From positions 7,965,105 to 8,029,104 of the forward strand of contig OZ022244.1 of assembly GCA_963978895.1 (NCBI GenBank): 64,000 bases of DNA, written 5' to 3'. Within the stretch, counting starts at the first letter, position 1, and every line of letters begins with the position of its first letter. Position numbers and translations under genes: made by a program. The notes below the pieces were generated by a model. It was not told the DNA's origin. It saw only the letters and a program-made list of their open reading frames with translations, and did no database searches. Below are positions 23,768 through 37,904 of this stretch, in pieces. Origin of the DNA: Erpobdella octoculata (Eukaryota > Annelida > Clitellata > Hirudinida > Erpobdellidae).

Positions 23768-25200
23768 CTTTGATTATTATTATTATTATTTTTTTATTAT
23801 TATAAACCAGGCACGGGCAAGCCCCTCGCCGAACAATATAAACACAAACTGAACGCGCAAACAAATACAACAAAAATAACGAAAAACAAACAGAGCAAAA
23901 TAAAAATCCTAAGCAAAATCAAATTGCATATCACCAAAAAAATCATCCAAAAGTGATTTAAACAAAGACAACGATTCAGCAGACACCACCAGCCCAGGGA
24001 GCTGATTCCAGTCGTCCACCACTCTGTTACTGAAGTAATACTTCCTGCAATCTTTATGAGCCAACCTAGTAGCCAACTTGAACTCATGTCCCCTAGTTCT
24101 TTCGTAAGGGCAAAGGGTCAACCCCGGACAGTGGCAATCCATCAACTGACCAGACTTCATTTTATACAGAAGAATTAGGTCGGCTCGCTTTCTTCTATAT
24201 GTCAGGGAAGGCAATCTGAGTTTCTTCAACCTCTCCGTATAAATGAGACCTTTGCATGACCTGACCATTCTGGTAAACCTTCGCTGAACCCTTTCGAGTT
24301 CTTCAATCAGACCACGCCCGTGAGGACTCCAAATCTGAACTCCGTACTCCAATTGAGATCTAATCAGAGATTTGTACAATGTTACAAAAGCATCCTCAGG
24401 CAGATATTTCAAAGTTCTTCCAACTATACCCAACAAGGAATTGGCCTTTTTGATTCTAGAGAACACATGGTCTCTGAATTTCAATTTTGAATCCAGTATG
24501 ATTCCTAGATCAGTAACCGAGCCAACTTCAGGAACCACAACAGACAAACCTGATGTATCTTGCATATAGTAATCCGCTGCAAAACGATTACCTCCAACCT
24601 TTAAAACACAACATTTAGATGGATTCACTGTCATTTGCCATCTTGTGAACCACTGCTGCAATTTATAAATGTCGGACTGCAGTTCCCGAGTGTCTTTGAA
24701 GTGTGCGATCGGTCTAAACAACTTGGCGTCGTCCGCGAAAAGGTAGATGTTTTCGCTAACACCACAAATGTCATTGATATAGATCACAAATAACAATGGA
24801 CCTAACACGCTTCCCTGAGGAACACCACTCAACACGGAAAAGGAATCAGAGAGTCCGCCCCTCAACTGAACTCTGAATGATCTCTCCGTCAAGTAACTTC
24901 TGATCCATTCTATCAATATTGGATGAACTCCATACTCCTTCATCTTAAACAAGAGTCTCTTGTGTGGAATTCTGTCAAAAGCTTTTTCTAAGTCGGTGTA
25001 GATTGTATGCACCTCCAAACCAGAGTCAACTGAGAGAGTAACTTCGTCCAGGAACTTCAGCAACTGCAGGACCGTAGAGCGTGAAGGAAGAAATCCAAAC
25101 TGTCTATGAGTGAAGATATCATATTGCAAAAAGTAGCTCATAATGTGGTCTTTAATTATTGACTCGAGAATTTTGCAACATGGTCGTACATAGGCACTTT
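23768..25200 (-). mobile_element. 5'-truncated Jockey/CR1-group LINE
   Basis: Minus-strand non-LTR element. The homology begins within the reverse transcriptase fingers (CCKILESIIKDHI at about 25190-25142), contains the whole rest of the enzyme (see next entry), then a short 3' part with GAGGGGCTTGCCCGTGCCTG and an (AAT)n tail at 23802-23770. Truncation at the 5' end is typical of LINE insertion. Confidence 0.8.
23909..25141 (-). CDS. LINE reverse transcriptase, 410-codon open frame (5' truncated)
   Basis: Encodes most of a non-LTR reverse transcriptase without a single frame break. Motifs in order: HRQFGFLPSRST (residues 12-23), IYTDLEKAFDRIPHKRLL (about 47-64), LSGVPQGSVLGPLLFVIY (about 108-125), the catalytic NIYLFADDAKLF (about 136-147), and WFTRWQMTVNPSKC (about 165-178). 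The C-terminal region includes QLEYGVQIWSPH, RRKRADLILLYKM and RGHEFKLATR. The frame is open upstream of this ATG, so the ATG is internal and not a real start. No endonuclease is present. Being uninterrupted, it is one of the youngest insertions in the window. Confidence 0.85.
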   Translation of the reverse strand: MSYFLQYDIFTHRQFGFLPSRSTVLQLLKFLDEVTLSVDSGLEVHTIYTDLEKAFDRIPHKRLLFKMKEYGVHPILIEWIRSYLTERSFRVQLRGGLSDSFSVLSGVPQGSVLGPLLFVIYINDICGVSENIYLFADDAKLFRPIAHFKDTRELQSDIYKLQQWFTRWQMTVNPSKCCVLKVGGNRFAADYYMQDTSGLSVVVPEVGSVTDLGIILDSKLKFRDHVFSRIKKANSLLGIVGRTLKYLPEDAFVTLYKSLIRSQLEYGVQIWSPHGRGLIEELERVQRRFTRMVRSCKGLIYTERLKKLRLPSLTYRRKRADLILLYKMKSGQLMDCHCPGLTLCPYERTRGHEFKLATRLAHKDCRKYYFSNRVVDDWNQLPGLVVSAESLSLFKSLLDDFFGDMQFDFA

Positions 25201-25316
25201 CGGCCTGGAAAGTTTTTTAGCCAACCTGAGCCGGGAGATCGGAGTTGGGAGTCCAAACATTCTTAACATTCATCTCCTGTATGTAAACTACCTCCTTGCC
25301 AAATTTCTTCAAGATC
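25201..25316. other. Unassigned spacer between LINE truncation point and repeat
   Basis: No motif recognised. Confidence 0.4.
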
Positions 25317-25470
25317 GCTCTCCCGCTCCGCTCATTTTGTAACCGATTTAAATTTTTTCTTCACAAAAACCTTCTACCATTGCCTCTCAAGCTTGTGTAA
25401 AAATTGCACTACGATTGAATGAATGGTGTAGCAATGCATAAAGGACATCTATACTTACATACATATTCTC
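25317..25470 (+). repeat. ~150-bp dispersed repeat with CATA tail, copy 2
   Basis: CGCTCTCCCGCTCCGCTCAT, then TTGCACTACGATTGAATGAA and TGGTGTAGCAATGCATAAAG, ending GGACATCTATACTTACATAC. The most diverged of the three copies. Confidence 0.6.
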
Positions 25471-25479
25471 ATTTATATA

Positions 25480-25609
25480 TATCACCAAGTCGTATACCGG
25501 GCTCAATAGAATGGTTTTGCAGTTTATTGGAAAAATTAATTAATGAAACCTAATAAATCCTATTAATCTCTATCAATGGGAAACTGATCGTAAAATCAGC
25601 GATATTACA
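25480..25609 (-). repeat. Solo LTR of the SAP-LTR element family
   Basis: ATCACCAAGTCGTATACCGG, GCTCAATAGAATGGTTTTGC, CTATCAATGGGAAACTGATC and AGCGATATTACA match the LTRs at 32815-32950 and 48480-48669. It is closer in length to the 136-bp type. No internal sequence follows on either side, so it is a solo LTR; the first bases (TGTTACG) are replaced by AT repeats. Confidence 0.8.
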
Positions 25610-25621
25610 TGATTATATATA

Positions 25622-25811
25622 TAGTTCCCGCTCGCTCACCCGCTCCGCTCCACTCATTTTGTGACAGATTTCAATTTTTTTCTCAATATTTGATTCCCCT
25701 TGACTCTCAAGGTTGTGTGAGAATTTCAATACGATCGGATGAATGGTGTAGCAATGCATAAATAACATACATATATAGATACATACATACATACATACAT
25801 ACAAACAAACA

Positions 25812-25814
<3 letters not shown>
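25622..25814 (+). repeat. ~150-bp dispersed repeat with CATA tail, copy 3
   Basis: CCGCTCGCTCACCCGCTCCG, TTGATTCCCCTTGACTCTCA, TACGATCGGATGAATGGTGT and AGCAATGCATAAATAACATA, then an (ATAC)n tail. Close to copy 1. Confidence 0.7.

Positions 25815-25894
<80 letters not shown>
25815..25894. repeat. (AT)n microsatellite
   Basis: About 80 bp of pure AT. Confidence 0.98.
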
Positions 25895-25896
<2 letters not shown>

Positions 25897-26955
25897 CTAT
25901 TTATTGAAAAAACGTTGTTAACATCAATAAATGTGTATTCTTTACTTTTCTGTTTATTTGATGTTCTAAATAACGGAAAAATGTAATGAGAGTAAAAATG
26001 AGGGAGAGGTTATGATTAAAATCCGGCTCACAGTACTTATTTAAAGTGCCTATTTTGTGTCAAGCAGTTTTATTCTAATTGAACTGCTTAATTTGTCAGA
26101 ATTGCTAAGATTATAAAATCGTTTTTACATGAAATGTTTATTTCCTACTTTTTATTATATTCTTAGGTTGATTTGCATTAAGGCAATCGAAAGAACTCTC
26201 ACATTGTTGTAACACCGCCAAGAATTAAAAGTTTGTAGCCGAAGTTTTTATTTCTGACTCATCATCGTTTGCAAGTTTTTCTAAGATAAGATCTGCTCTT
26301 TCCAGGAAGTTCAAATCACAACAGAAAAATGAAACAAAGAAGCGGAGTGTTTGTTGTCATGCAGGAGTGATGATCTCTTCTACAAAACTTTTTTTAGTAT
26401 TTGAGTAAAGGTGTGTTGCGGTGTAAAATTTTCAAGTAGCTGTACAACCCTGTTTACGTGTTTCATCAACATAATGTTCCATGTGAGACATATTAAAGAT
26501 GTTTCATGGATTTGTTCAATTAGTGTTGTTCAACAATGCTAACATTTGAACATTCCAGTTCCAGCATGACATTGGCTTATGTTTTAAAGAATTGTAAAGT
26601 GCTAATGAGCTGAGTTTATCATAACAAGATTGTTTGATGTCCAGCAGAGGGTATGTAGGATTGCTTTACTGTGTGTATAAATATGTCCATGTATGTACAT
26701 AATTATGTATATGCCTATTTATTTGTGTGTGCGTGTAAACTATAGAACAAGTAAAGCAAAAAACGAAATTTTTTAAAAACACACTTTTATATTATTATAT
26801 ATTTATATTATTAAAAATCTTTGTGTTAGGTTTGATATAGTTTGTATCATTATATAAACAACGAGCATATTAGCATAGACAATAAATAGTTCGACAAAAA
26901 TATCACAAATAAATATTTAATTACATTTTGTCCAATCGATCCGAAAATTTGATAG
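25895..26955. other. AT-rich stretch, nothing recognised
   Basis: No coding motif, RNA gene or clear element boundary seen. Possibly unique sequence. Confidence 0.4.
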
Positions 26956-27046
26956 AATGAATTGTTAATCAATTTGGAGGTATGTTTGAATTTTTAAGTC
27001 TCTAGCTCATCGGGAAGTTAGTTTAAAATCGATTGCAAAATTTGAC
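26956..27046 (+). repeat. 3' end of an unidentified repeat, copy 1
   Basis: GCTCATCGGGAAGTTAGTTT, AAAATCGATTGCAAAATTTG and ACGACAGACAGA parallel 27700-27750 (ATCATCAGGAAGTGACTCAA, AAATTGATTGCAAGATTTGA). Both copies end in a CAGA-type tail, suggesting a retroposon-like 3' end. Confidence 0.5.
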
Positions 27047-27432
27047 GACAGACAGATAGACAGATAGACAGATAGACAGATAGACAGATAGACAGATAGA
27101 CAGATATACAGATAGACAGATAGACAGATAGACAGATAGACAGATAGACAGATAGACAGATAGACAGATAGACAGATAGACAGATAGACAGATAGACAGA
27201 TAGACAGATAGACAGATAGACCGATAGACAGATAGACAGATAGACAGATAGACAGATAGACAGATAGACAGATAGACAGATAGACAGATAGACAGATAGA
27301 CAGATAGACAGATAGACAGATAGACAGATAGACAGATAGACAGATAGACAGATAGACAGATAGACAGATAGACAGATAGACAAATAGACAGATAGACAGA
27401 CAGACAGACGACAGACAGACAGACAGACAGAG
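27047..27432. repeat. (GATAGACA)n octanucleotide array, about 386 bp
   Basis: Nearly perfect 8-bp repeat with rare single-base variants (GATATACA near 27101, GATAGACC near 27219, CAAATAGA near 27381), ending in a GACA-only stretch. Confidence 0.97.
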
Positions 27433-27660
27433 AAGTCAAGTTAAATAAAAGTGTGTAGCAAGTAAATTAAAAACGAATTTTTAAAACCAATGCTCTTATA
27501 TGTAATTAAAACACAAATTTTGCAATCAATTTTTTCTTATATTACTCTTTTATTTTATATTAAAGTCGAAATATCTTAATTATATCGAAATATCAAAATT
27601 AATTAAAATTAACTAAATTAATAGACTTATTGTAAAACTAATAATTGAATATTGCATTGT
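27433..27660. other. AT-rich stretch, nothing recognised
   Basis: No supportable feature. Confidence 0.4.
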
Positions 27661-27674
27661 CTTCTATTTTGAGC

Positions 27675-27805
27675 ATGTATGCAAAATTTGAAAAAAATCT
27701 ATCATCAGGAAGTGACTCAAAAATTGATTGCAAGATTTGAAACAGACAGAGAAACAAACAGACAGACAGAGAAACAAACAGACAGACAGAGAAACAGAGA
27801 CGACG
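27675..27805 (+). repeat. 3' end of the same unidentified repeat, copy 2, with 20-bp tandem tail
   Basis: After the shared AAATTGATTGCAAGATTTGA comes a 20-bp unit, GAAACAAACAGACAGACAGA, repeated about three times. Confidence 0.55.
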
Positions 27806-28110
27806 AGTTAATAAAAGCATTGGTAAAAATGGGTGCGCGTGTGTACAAAGTTAGGTGCAGGTGTGCATAATCGTATGCATGAGTAGCCATAAGTGTTTTA
27901 ATAACTACTTGCATATCAGGGCGTGTAGTGCAAAATCGTGTGCACGAGAGCATAGTTGAATTGTACAATCATTATGCGCATGTGTGGCATAATTTTGTGT
28001 ACATTCATGTTTGTACGCACTGCAATGAACTTTTATCAAACTTCATCGTTCATTATTATATTTTTTCTGATCTCAAACTTCACAAATCTCAACGAAAGTT
28101 TCATCGACCA
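27806..28110. other. Unassigned sequence
   Basis: Frames at 27928 and 27956 show no recognisable motif and run into the triplet repeat. Confidence 0.35.
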
Positions 28111-28111
28111 T

Positions 28112-31346
<3,235 letters not shown>

Positions 31347-31394
31347 AAGCCGATAATATAATTCAAATTAAAACTCAAAATTTAGCACAAATCA

Positions 31395-32792
31395 TTCGAA
31401 AAAGAGCGATAACACTACTCGCATCCGATTTTCAAAATTGAATACCGCAAAACTACATCTTTCGGACAGGCTGATGCACTACCACAAAAAACAACAGACG
31501 AAGATACATTGATAGCAGCCATAAGCCAAGGCATAAATACTCTATGTGTCAATACCATTAAATACCTTCCGGTTTTAAACAAAGAGATCAGTGAAGCGAC
31601 AAAAACGGATAATGTCCTCAAAATGCTACTACAATATGTCCGGACCTCCTCAAAACATACACGAGGGGTGTTTGTTTTTTGGATCCCAGATTATCATTCT
31701 TCAACACTTACAAAAAAGGGTTCTCTATATGCTCCACAAGGGCCACCCAGGAATCACCCGGACCACTTCACGGGCGCATGTATCTCGTGATAGTGGATGC
31801 GTTTTGCAAGTGGCCAGAGATAGTGGAAATGACATCCAGTACCGCAACCAACACTATAAGTGTATTACAACGACTTTTTGCACAATTTAGGTTGCCTGAA
31901 ACCATTGTCAGTGACAATTGGATGCAATTTAATTCGGTTGTTTTTCAAGAATACTGTAAAGAAAACGCGATTAAACATATAAAATCGCGACCGTTCCATC
32001 CACAATCAAAAGGTCAAACCGAACGATTCGTAGACACTTATAAAAGGTTTTGATGAAACTATAGGATGAAGGCACATACAAAAAATCATTACAAATTTTT
32101 CTATTCAGCTATAGGACAACTCCGCGCACCTCATCACCAAACGATCGCTCCCTAGCTGAAAATTTTCTCGACAGAAAACTGCGCTCAATATTAACTGAGT
32201 TAATTCTCAAACTATTAAACATGATACTCGTCGATCGGACATCATGAAGAAACAATTCAACCGTCATAATGGGGCGCGATCTCGACATTTCCAAAATGGT
32301 AACTTAGTGTTTGTTCGGGACTATCGACCTGGATTTACTAAGTGGATCCCCGGTCAGATTCTACGTCAAAGGGGAAAATTCTATACGACATATCAGTTGA
32401 GAGGAAAATATAAAAACGCCACGTTAATCGGGTACGACCACGTTTAAATTCGAATTCCACATGAACACTTCTTGAAACATTTGATTTCCTTATAAAATTT
32501 CAAAAAGCATTTTAAAAAGTAAGCGTTCCCCCAACAATAAGAAATCTGTATATATTCAGGAACCAGAAACAGAATCAGAATCAGTAAAAATAGTATTACA
32601 AACAGAACAGTCTATACAGGACCCCAACACAGTACCCCTTTCTCCCGCTGAAGACTCGATCATTTCGTCAACTCTTTTACCATCAACACTACTTCCAGGA
32701 CGTTCCAACAGTCAACGACACATATCTTCCCGACTTGAGGTAAACCCAAAAAACAAGTCAAACACTCATCAGTGTTCAACTTAGGAGGGAGT
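31395..32792 (+). pseudogene. Gypsy element 3: RNase H end, integrase and 3' end, decayed
   Basis: Starts in the end of RNase H (ITLLASDF, then FGQADAL near 31463), followed by LYMLHKGHPGITR (integrase zinc region, about 31729). The integrase core reads MYLVIVDAFCKWPEIVEM, ETIVSDNWMQFNSVVFQ and HPQSKGQTERFVDTY (about 31780-32040); this includes the D, D and E positions, although the usual SDNG has become SDNW. The C-terminal part has LVFVRDYRPGFTKWIPGQIL (about 32308). An AGGAGGGAG polypurine tract at 32783-32791 marks the 3' end; its LTR is replaced by AT repeats and by the SAP-LTR element. Related to Gypsy element 2. Confidence 0.75.
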
Positions 32793-32814
32793 CATATATA
32801 TATATATATATTCA

Positions 32815-32950
32815 TGTAAAATCGATGATTTTACAATGAGTTTCCCACTGATAGAGATTAATAGGATTTATTAAGCTTCATGAATTAATTTCCAATAAAC
32901 TGCAAAACCATTCTATTGAGCCCGGTATACATTTTGGTGATATCGTAACA
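32815..32950 (+). repeat. 5' LTR of SAP-LTR element copy 1 (136 bp)
   Basis: Starts TGTAAAATCGATGATTTTAC and ends GATATCGTAACA, matching the complement of the 190-bp LTRs of copy 2 but without a central segment of about 50 bp. It is followed by TTGGTGTCAGAGTTGGGA. Confidence 0.85.
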
Positions 32951-32951
32951 T

Positions 32952-32968
32952 TGGTGTCAGAGTTGGGA
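32952..32968 (+). promoter_or_regulatory. Primer-binding site of SAP-LTR copy 1
   Basis: TGGTGTCAGAGTTGGGA directly follows the LTR. It resembles the complement of the 3' end of animal tRNA-Leu (ending in ...TCTGACACCA), which is an inference from known tRNA sequences. Confidence 0.65.
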
Positions 32969-32975
32969 TACAAGA

Positions 32976-34392
32976 ATGGTTTTGAAATCATTGGATGAGC
33001 TTTGGGCGAGTGAAATGAAAGACGAGCTGGAGAAACGTGGCGTGAGCGATACAGGTAAAAAGGACGAACTTATGGAACGCCTCTTAGCCGCGTTAGTGAA
33101 TGAAGGCTATGGGCCTGACGACGATGAATATGTGTTCGATATTGACGAGGAAGCTGTGGTTAAGCGGAGAAAATTGAAAAACAAATTGCTGGAAGAAGAA
33201 AGACAACAAGCGACAGAAAACATGGCAGCACAGTGAAAGACAGGAGAAGGAATGTTTCTTGGCCACAAAAACAAAGTAGCAGCAGCCGGTACAACTGTTG
33301 AGAGTTTGGTCGCAGGGTTGGCTGAGGCAGTGGTGGACCAGCGGGTTGCTGGTGATGTGGGTTGCTGCGGCGAAACCCAATTTGAACTGGAGTACACCAG
33401 CTGTGTCTCAGAGCATGTGACGGATGACGGCCGTACAGACTGCACAAGTCAGGTGGGTCATGATGATGAGCCTGTCAAAGACGGTCATGATAAGGAAGCT
33501 TGCAAAGATGCTCAAGATGAACCTAGCAAATATGGTGACAGTGATACAGTAGGTTTGGACGTCGAAAACAAAACTAAAGAAGATGAGAAGAATGTTGAAA
33601 ACGAAATACAAAACGATGAGAATGAAAGTGACGATGATGATTATAATAATGGCAATAACAACTATGGCTCTTACCCATACAGCGACGGTTCTGAAACGGA
33701 AGCCTCCATAACAGACGACGGCACCGAATATTCAGGGTCAGATTTTAGTGAAGAATCTGACTCGGATGAAGCAATTAAGGATTTAGAAACGGACGAAACT
33801 CCAATGGGGAAATACGTCAAAGTTAACTTGAAAAAAAAATAAGACACTGATTTGAGAGACGATGACGATAATTTGAAGAAAGATCCGTTGGACGATACGA
33901 AAGTTGACACCGACGAAAGAGCCGAGTTGAAATGGTAAACGAAAACGTTCGATTCTAGCTTGAAAGAAAACAAACCTGACGGCGATGAACTTTTCCAAAA
34001 CAACAATAGCAATGCAGCAAGCAAAAACTCTGAAAAAGATGAGCTAAGAACAGAGAACGGTACTGAGGGTTCTAAATCAGATGAATCCACAGAGGATTCT
34101 AGATCAGATAGACTAAGAGTCATTGTAAAATCAAATAACAGTTTGATGAAGGGATTTATTGGATTTATGGAACGTGTTTTCGAAAAACCTTTTGAAGAGT
34201 TTCTTGTGAAAGATCTAAAAGATGTGAAGGAAGAAGAAAAAGCAGACAATTTCGATAAACCGTGCAAGGATGTTCAGGGCGAGGCATGCAAAAAAGGCTG
34301 TGATGAACCGTGCAGATATGGCGACGATGAGCCAAAGAAAGACTCTGTTGATGAGCCAAAGAAAGACTCTGTTGATGAGCCAAAGAAGGACT
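32976..34392 (+). pseudogene. SAP-domain acidic protein of LTR element, decayed copy
   Basis: Near-identical in plan to the open gene at 48717-50231. A SAP domain covers residues 1-40 (SLDELWASEMKDELEKRGVS, then GKKDELMERLL), followed by DEYVFDIDEEAVVKRRKLKN and long acidic stretches. Stops at 33235-33237 (after MAAQ), 33841 and 33936 break the frame. Near the end the 24-bp unit GATGAGCCAAAGAAAGACTC is repeated three times, running straight into an assembly gap. SAP domains bind AT-rich DNA; the protein's role in the element is unknown. Confidence 0.8.
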
Positions 34393-34592
34393 NNNNNNNN
34401 NNNNNNNNNNNNNNNNNNNNNNNNNNNNNNNNNNNNNNNNNNNNNNNNNNNNNNNNNNNNNNNNNNNNNNNNNNNNNNNNNNNNNNNNNNNNNNNNNNNN
34501 NNNNNNNNNNNNNNNNNNNNNNNNNNNNNNNNNNNNNNNNNNNNNNNNNNNNNNNNNNNNNNNNNNNNNNNNNNNNNNNNNNNNNNNNNNNN
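34393..34592. other. Assembly gap (200 N)
   Basis: A run of exactly 200 N, which suggests a placeholder rather than a measured length. It begins inside the tandem part of the SAP protein gene, so a tandem repeat probably broke the assembly. The 3' LTR of this copy is not seen beyond it. Confidence 0.98.
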
Positions 34593-36135
34593 CCATTTCT
34601 AAAACTAATAATTATAGAATAGAGTAATTCCCTAATAATGTTACTAATTTAGCATGCTGGATTTGATTAACTAACTCAGACTGATATATTTTCAAAGAAG
34701 CAATAAAAATAAAAAAACCTATCTTTGTTAGAATTCATTTTTAAACCATTTATTTGTCACTTCAAGTAAAAATATTAGCATTATTTCCTGGTAATTGCTG
34801 TTAGTTCTACAGACTCCGTAACATGTTTTTCAGTTACAGTTACACATTGCTTCAAAGTATATTTGAAACAAGTAATTTAGAAAACCAGATAAAATTAACA
34901 TATGAAAACATTCATACTAGGTAGATATTAATAATTATAATAAAGAATTTTATTTTATTTCATTTAACAAATTTATTCCCCGGAACTTTATACAGTATGG
35001 AAATAATAACAGAGGAGCTAAGAAGTGTTGTCAAACTCTTAATTAAATATATCTTTGAAATTTTGCCATCAGAAGTATGAACTGTTCAACTTGAAATCAA
35101 ATGCCTCTTATTTAACTGGAACAACACAAAATTGCAACTTCAATAAATTTCTAAACATTTTTTATTTGGATTGTAATGTTTAAATAACGTTACATGCCAC
35201 TGAAGTGTTTGCATTTCAATTGATTCTATGTTTTAGTCTTGTATTCGTTATCAAAATTTGTCAACAGGTTTCTATGGATACTATATTAATATTTTGACAC
35301 TTTTGCTTGATTATACTTGAGTCGGACAGTCACACTATCTCCCACAAGAATAATAGGCCCTACACAATCCATAAAAAAATGATTGAAAGAAAATTCATCA
35401 TCCCATAGAACAAGAGTTATGGGAACTCTATCCCTTTTTTGACAGGTGCCCTCAATTGGCAGAAAGGGCTCTAGTCACAATAGGCCTAAATGGTTTTTCC
35501 ATATCCGGAAACTAAAAGTCGAATGCGCTGCCGTGTACTCTTGGCGGTCATGTGCCCCAAGTAGGGAGCATCATGCCCCATCTGTAACACTACAAGTATA
35601 CGACTCCTGGGCAAACATAACTGTTTTTTGAAATGACCCCAATGATTCTCCTTGTAAAACGAAAGTCCCCGGTCGATATAGAAGTTTTTACACTTGTCTT
35701 TACCTAATAACCAAAAGGACTTCAGTGAAAGACAGGCAAAATCAATTTAATTTAAAATCAATTTAAAAAGTTAATGCACTATGTTTACATAGTGTACCCA
35801 TTAATTGCTAGTTCAATATCTAATATATCTTCCTTTGCCCCTGATTCTGTTATACCAATAATGTCAGGTTTTTCTAATTCCACATAAACTTCTAATGCAC
35901 ATCATTTTTCTTTGCTTACTATATTTCTTACATTGGCATAGAAACATTTCAACATTGTTCTTTTTAGTTTAGTTACACTATTGAAACTCTGCCTATTTAT
36001 TGCTTTTATTATTGCACCTTCTTGAGTTTTACTATTCTCATATTCCCTGGCACACCCTTAACCTTGTATATCCATTTCCCCGACTGATCATTGTTCTGTT
36101 TTTCTTTTGCTTCTATAACAAGTTTCTTGCATTGT
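34593..36135. other. AT-rich stretch, nothing recognised
   Basis: No coding motif found; one CAGTTACAGTTACAC motif at 34834. The 61-codon frame at 35446 has no recognisable domain. Confidence 0.4.
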
Positions 36136-36139
36136 TCTC

Positions 36140-36444
36140 TATTCTAGTCATATCAGATTTATCATACCAGATTTAACAGAAGCAGAAAGACAACTCGATT
36201 ATCACTTTAGACTTGAAAGAAACAAATTAAATGCAAATTTAGCTAAAGGTTCGCCCTTTCGGTACTGCATCCGGGATAATCAATTGCACAAATTCAAAAA
36301 AGTTTCTAATAAGGAAGTTTTTGCTGGCCTGTTTGTTGCTTTTCGAGGCCAAGGAAAAAGAATTATCAGCTTCGGGGAATTCATATTTCGGGTAAGGGGT
36401 CCTCCAGAGGAAACGAAGATTGTAAGACTTAGAGTGAAAAACTA
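36140..36444 (+). pseudogene. LINE ORF1 3' part
   Basis: A short open frame reads PDLTEAERQLDYHFRLERNK, GSPFRYCIRDNQLHKFKKVS and FRVRGPPEETKIVRLRVKN and then stops at 36444. This is the usual C-terminal section of ORF1 proteins in CR1/L2-group LINEs. ORF2 follows after about 70 bp. The N-terminal part is missing. Confidence 0.55.
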
Positions 36445-36514
36445 GAACAAAGTAAAAATGATAATTGTCAGACTAAAGAAAAATATTTAAATGAGGTAAT
36501 ATGCTGCAATAAAA

Positions 36515-37482
36515 AAAATTTCAAAATTATTTATTCTAATGTAGATTCACTTTTTAATAAGCTTTCAGAACTAAAGTTTCTTTTATGTGCGCATAATGAC
36601 ATTGATATTTTTGTGTTTACTGAAATTAATCCAAAAAGAATTACAGAAGAGCATCTAGAAGTGAATATAACATTGATAATTATATTTTACTAACTGTCAA
36701 TTTTATGAAACCTTCTAAAAGAGGATTATGCTGTTATGCAAGAAAAAACTTGGTTGCCACCCCTATCTCATTAGAATGTAATTTTGATAAATTTCACTGT
36801 CTCAAACTGTGTGGTCATTTCTTTGATATATCTATTTTGGTTGTGTATAGAAGTCCACATTCTAATGTATTAAACAATTCTAGTTTATTAGAATTAATAT
36901 GTACATTTTGTAAACTGAATGGGAAAAAAATTATCATAGGATATTTTAATCTACCTCGTATTGATTGGACATTATATAATGCACCTGGAAACGACAAATC
37001 TTTTGAAAACCAATTGATTGAAATTATTACAGAAAATTTTCTGGAACAATTTGTGCACCAACCAACAAGATTTAGAAATGATCAACAAGCCAACATCTTA
37101 GATTTAGTCTTTAGTACATATGATAATCAACTAAACTTAGATTACCTACCCCCTTTAGGGAAAAGTGATCATCTAGTACTTATAGTAAACCACATTTGGT
37201 CTAGTTTAAAAGTGTCAGCAAAGGCCAAATTCAAGTTTCACAGTGCAGATTATATAGCCATGAAAAACTCATTAGCAATTGATTTATTTAGACTGTCTTT
37301 GATCAAGGATCCTACGTTAGAATATTGGAACTACTTTAAAGTACTGTTGTCAGCAGCGACGGCCAAATTTTTTCCATTAACTTCTGATCAGGGATTTCAA
37401 CCAGGAAATAAAAACGCATTCCGTTAGAACTAAAAAATTTGATCAAGTTGAAGCAAAAGCTCTGGTCAGCCTATATGAAATA
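36515..37482 (+). pseudogene. LINE ORF2 endonuclease domain
   Basis: Plus-strand apurinic-like endonuclease: YSNVDSLFNKLSELKFLL-like start (about 36528), DIFVFTEINPK, GLCCYARKNL, DISILVVYRSP, then GYFNLPRIDW (about 36937), FVHQPTRFRNDQQANILDLV and GKSDHLVLIVNHIW. In the metal-binding GDFN motif the aspartate is replaced (GYFN), which should abolish activity. After one frameshift, LKNLIKLKQKLWSAYMKY leads up to 37482, where a Helitron 3' end begins. No reverse transcriptase follows. Confidence 0.75.
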
Positions 37483-37904
37483 CTAGCAGTGCCCGTAGCG
37501 GCTTCGCTCGCATGAAATTAAAAAATTTCAACCGTGCATACATAGTAGACTACTGCACGGATCAATTTTTTAGCTCTCGGCTCGGCCCGTCGACAACTTG
37601 GCCCTGCCCGTTTCAAAAACCAAAATTCCTGGCCCGGCAATATGGGCCCGGCCCATTTTAACAGGCCTACAAGTTCTATATACTAGATGAAAAACTTCGG
37701 CACGTCCCATCTTGACTTCAGGTTTAGCCCGGCCCGTCTGAACATCCTAAAATCACTAAAATGTCTATATACTTGGTTAAAAATGTCGGCCCGTCCCACC
37801 TTGATTTAAGGTTTTGGCAGGGCCGTATGAAGACCCTAAAATAACGGCTTGACCCGTCCGTCCGGTGATAAACTAAACTCATCTACTTTTAACCGGCACA
37901 AAAC

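Noticed and set aside
34593..36130. Possible host gene in the stretch after the assembly gap
   Set aside because: No frame longer than about 60 codons, no splice-consistent run of coding-like segments and no recognisable motif.
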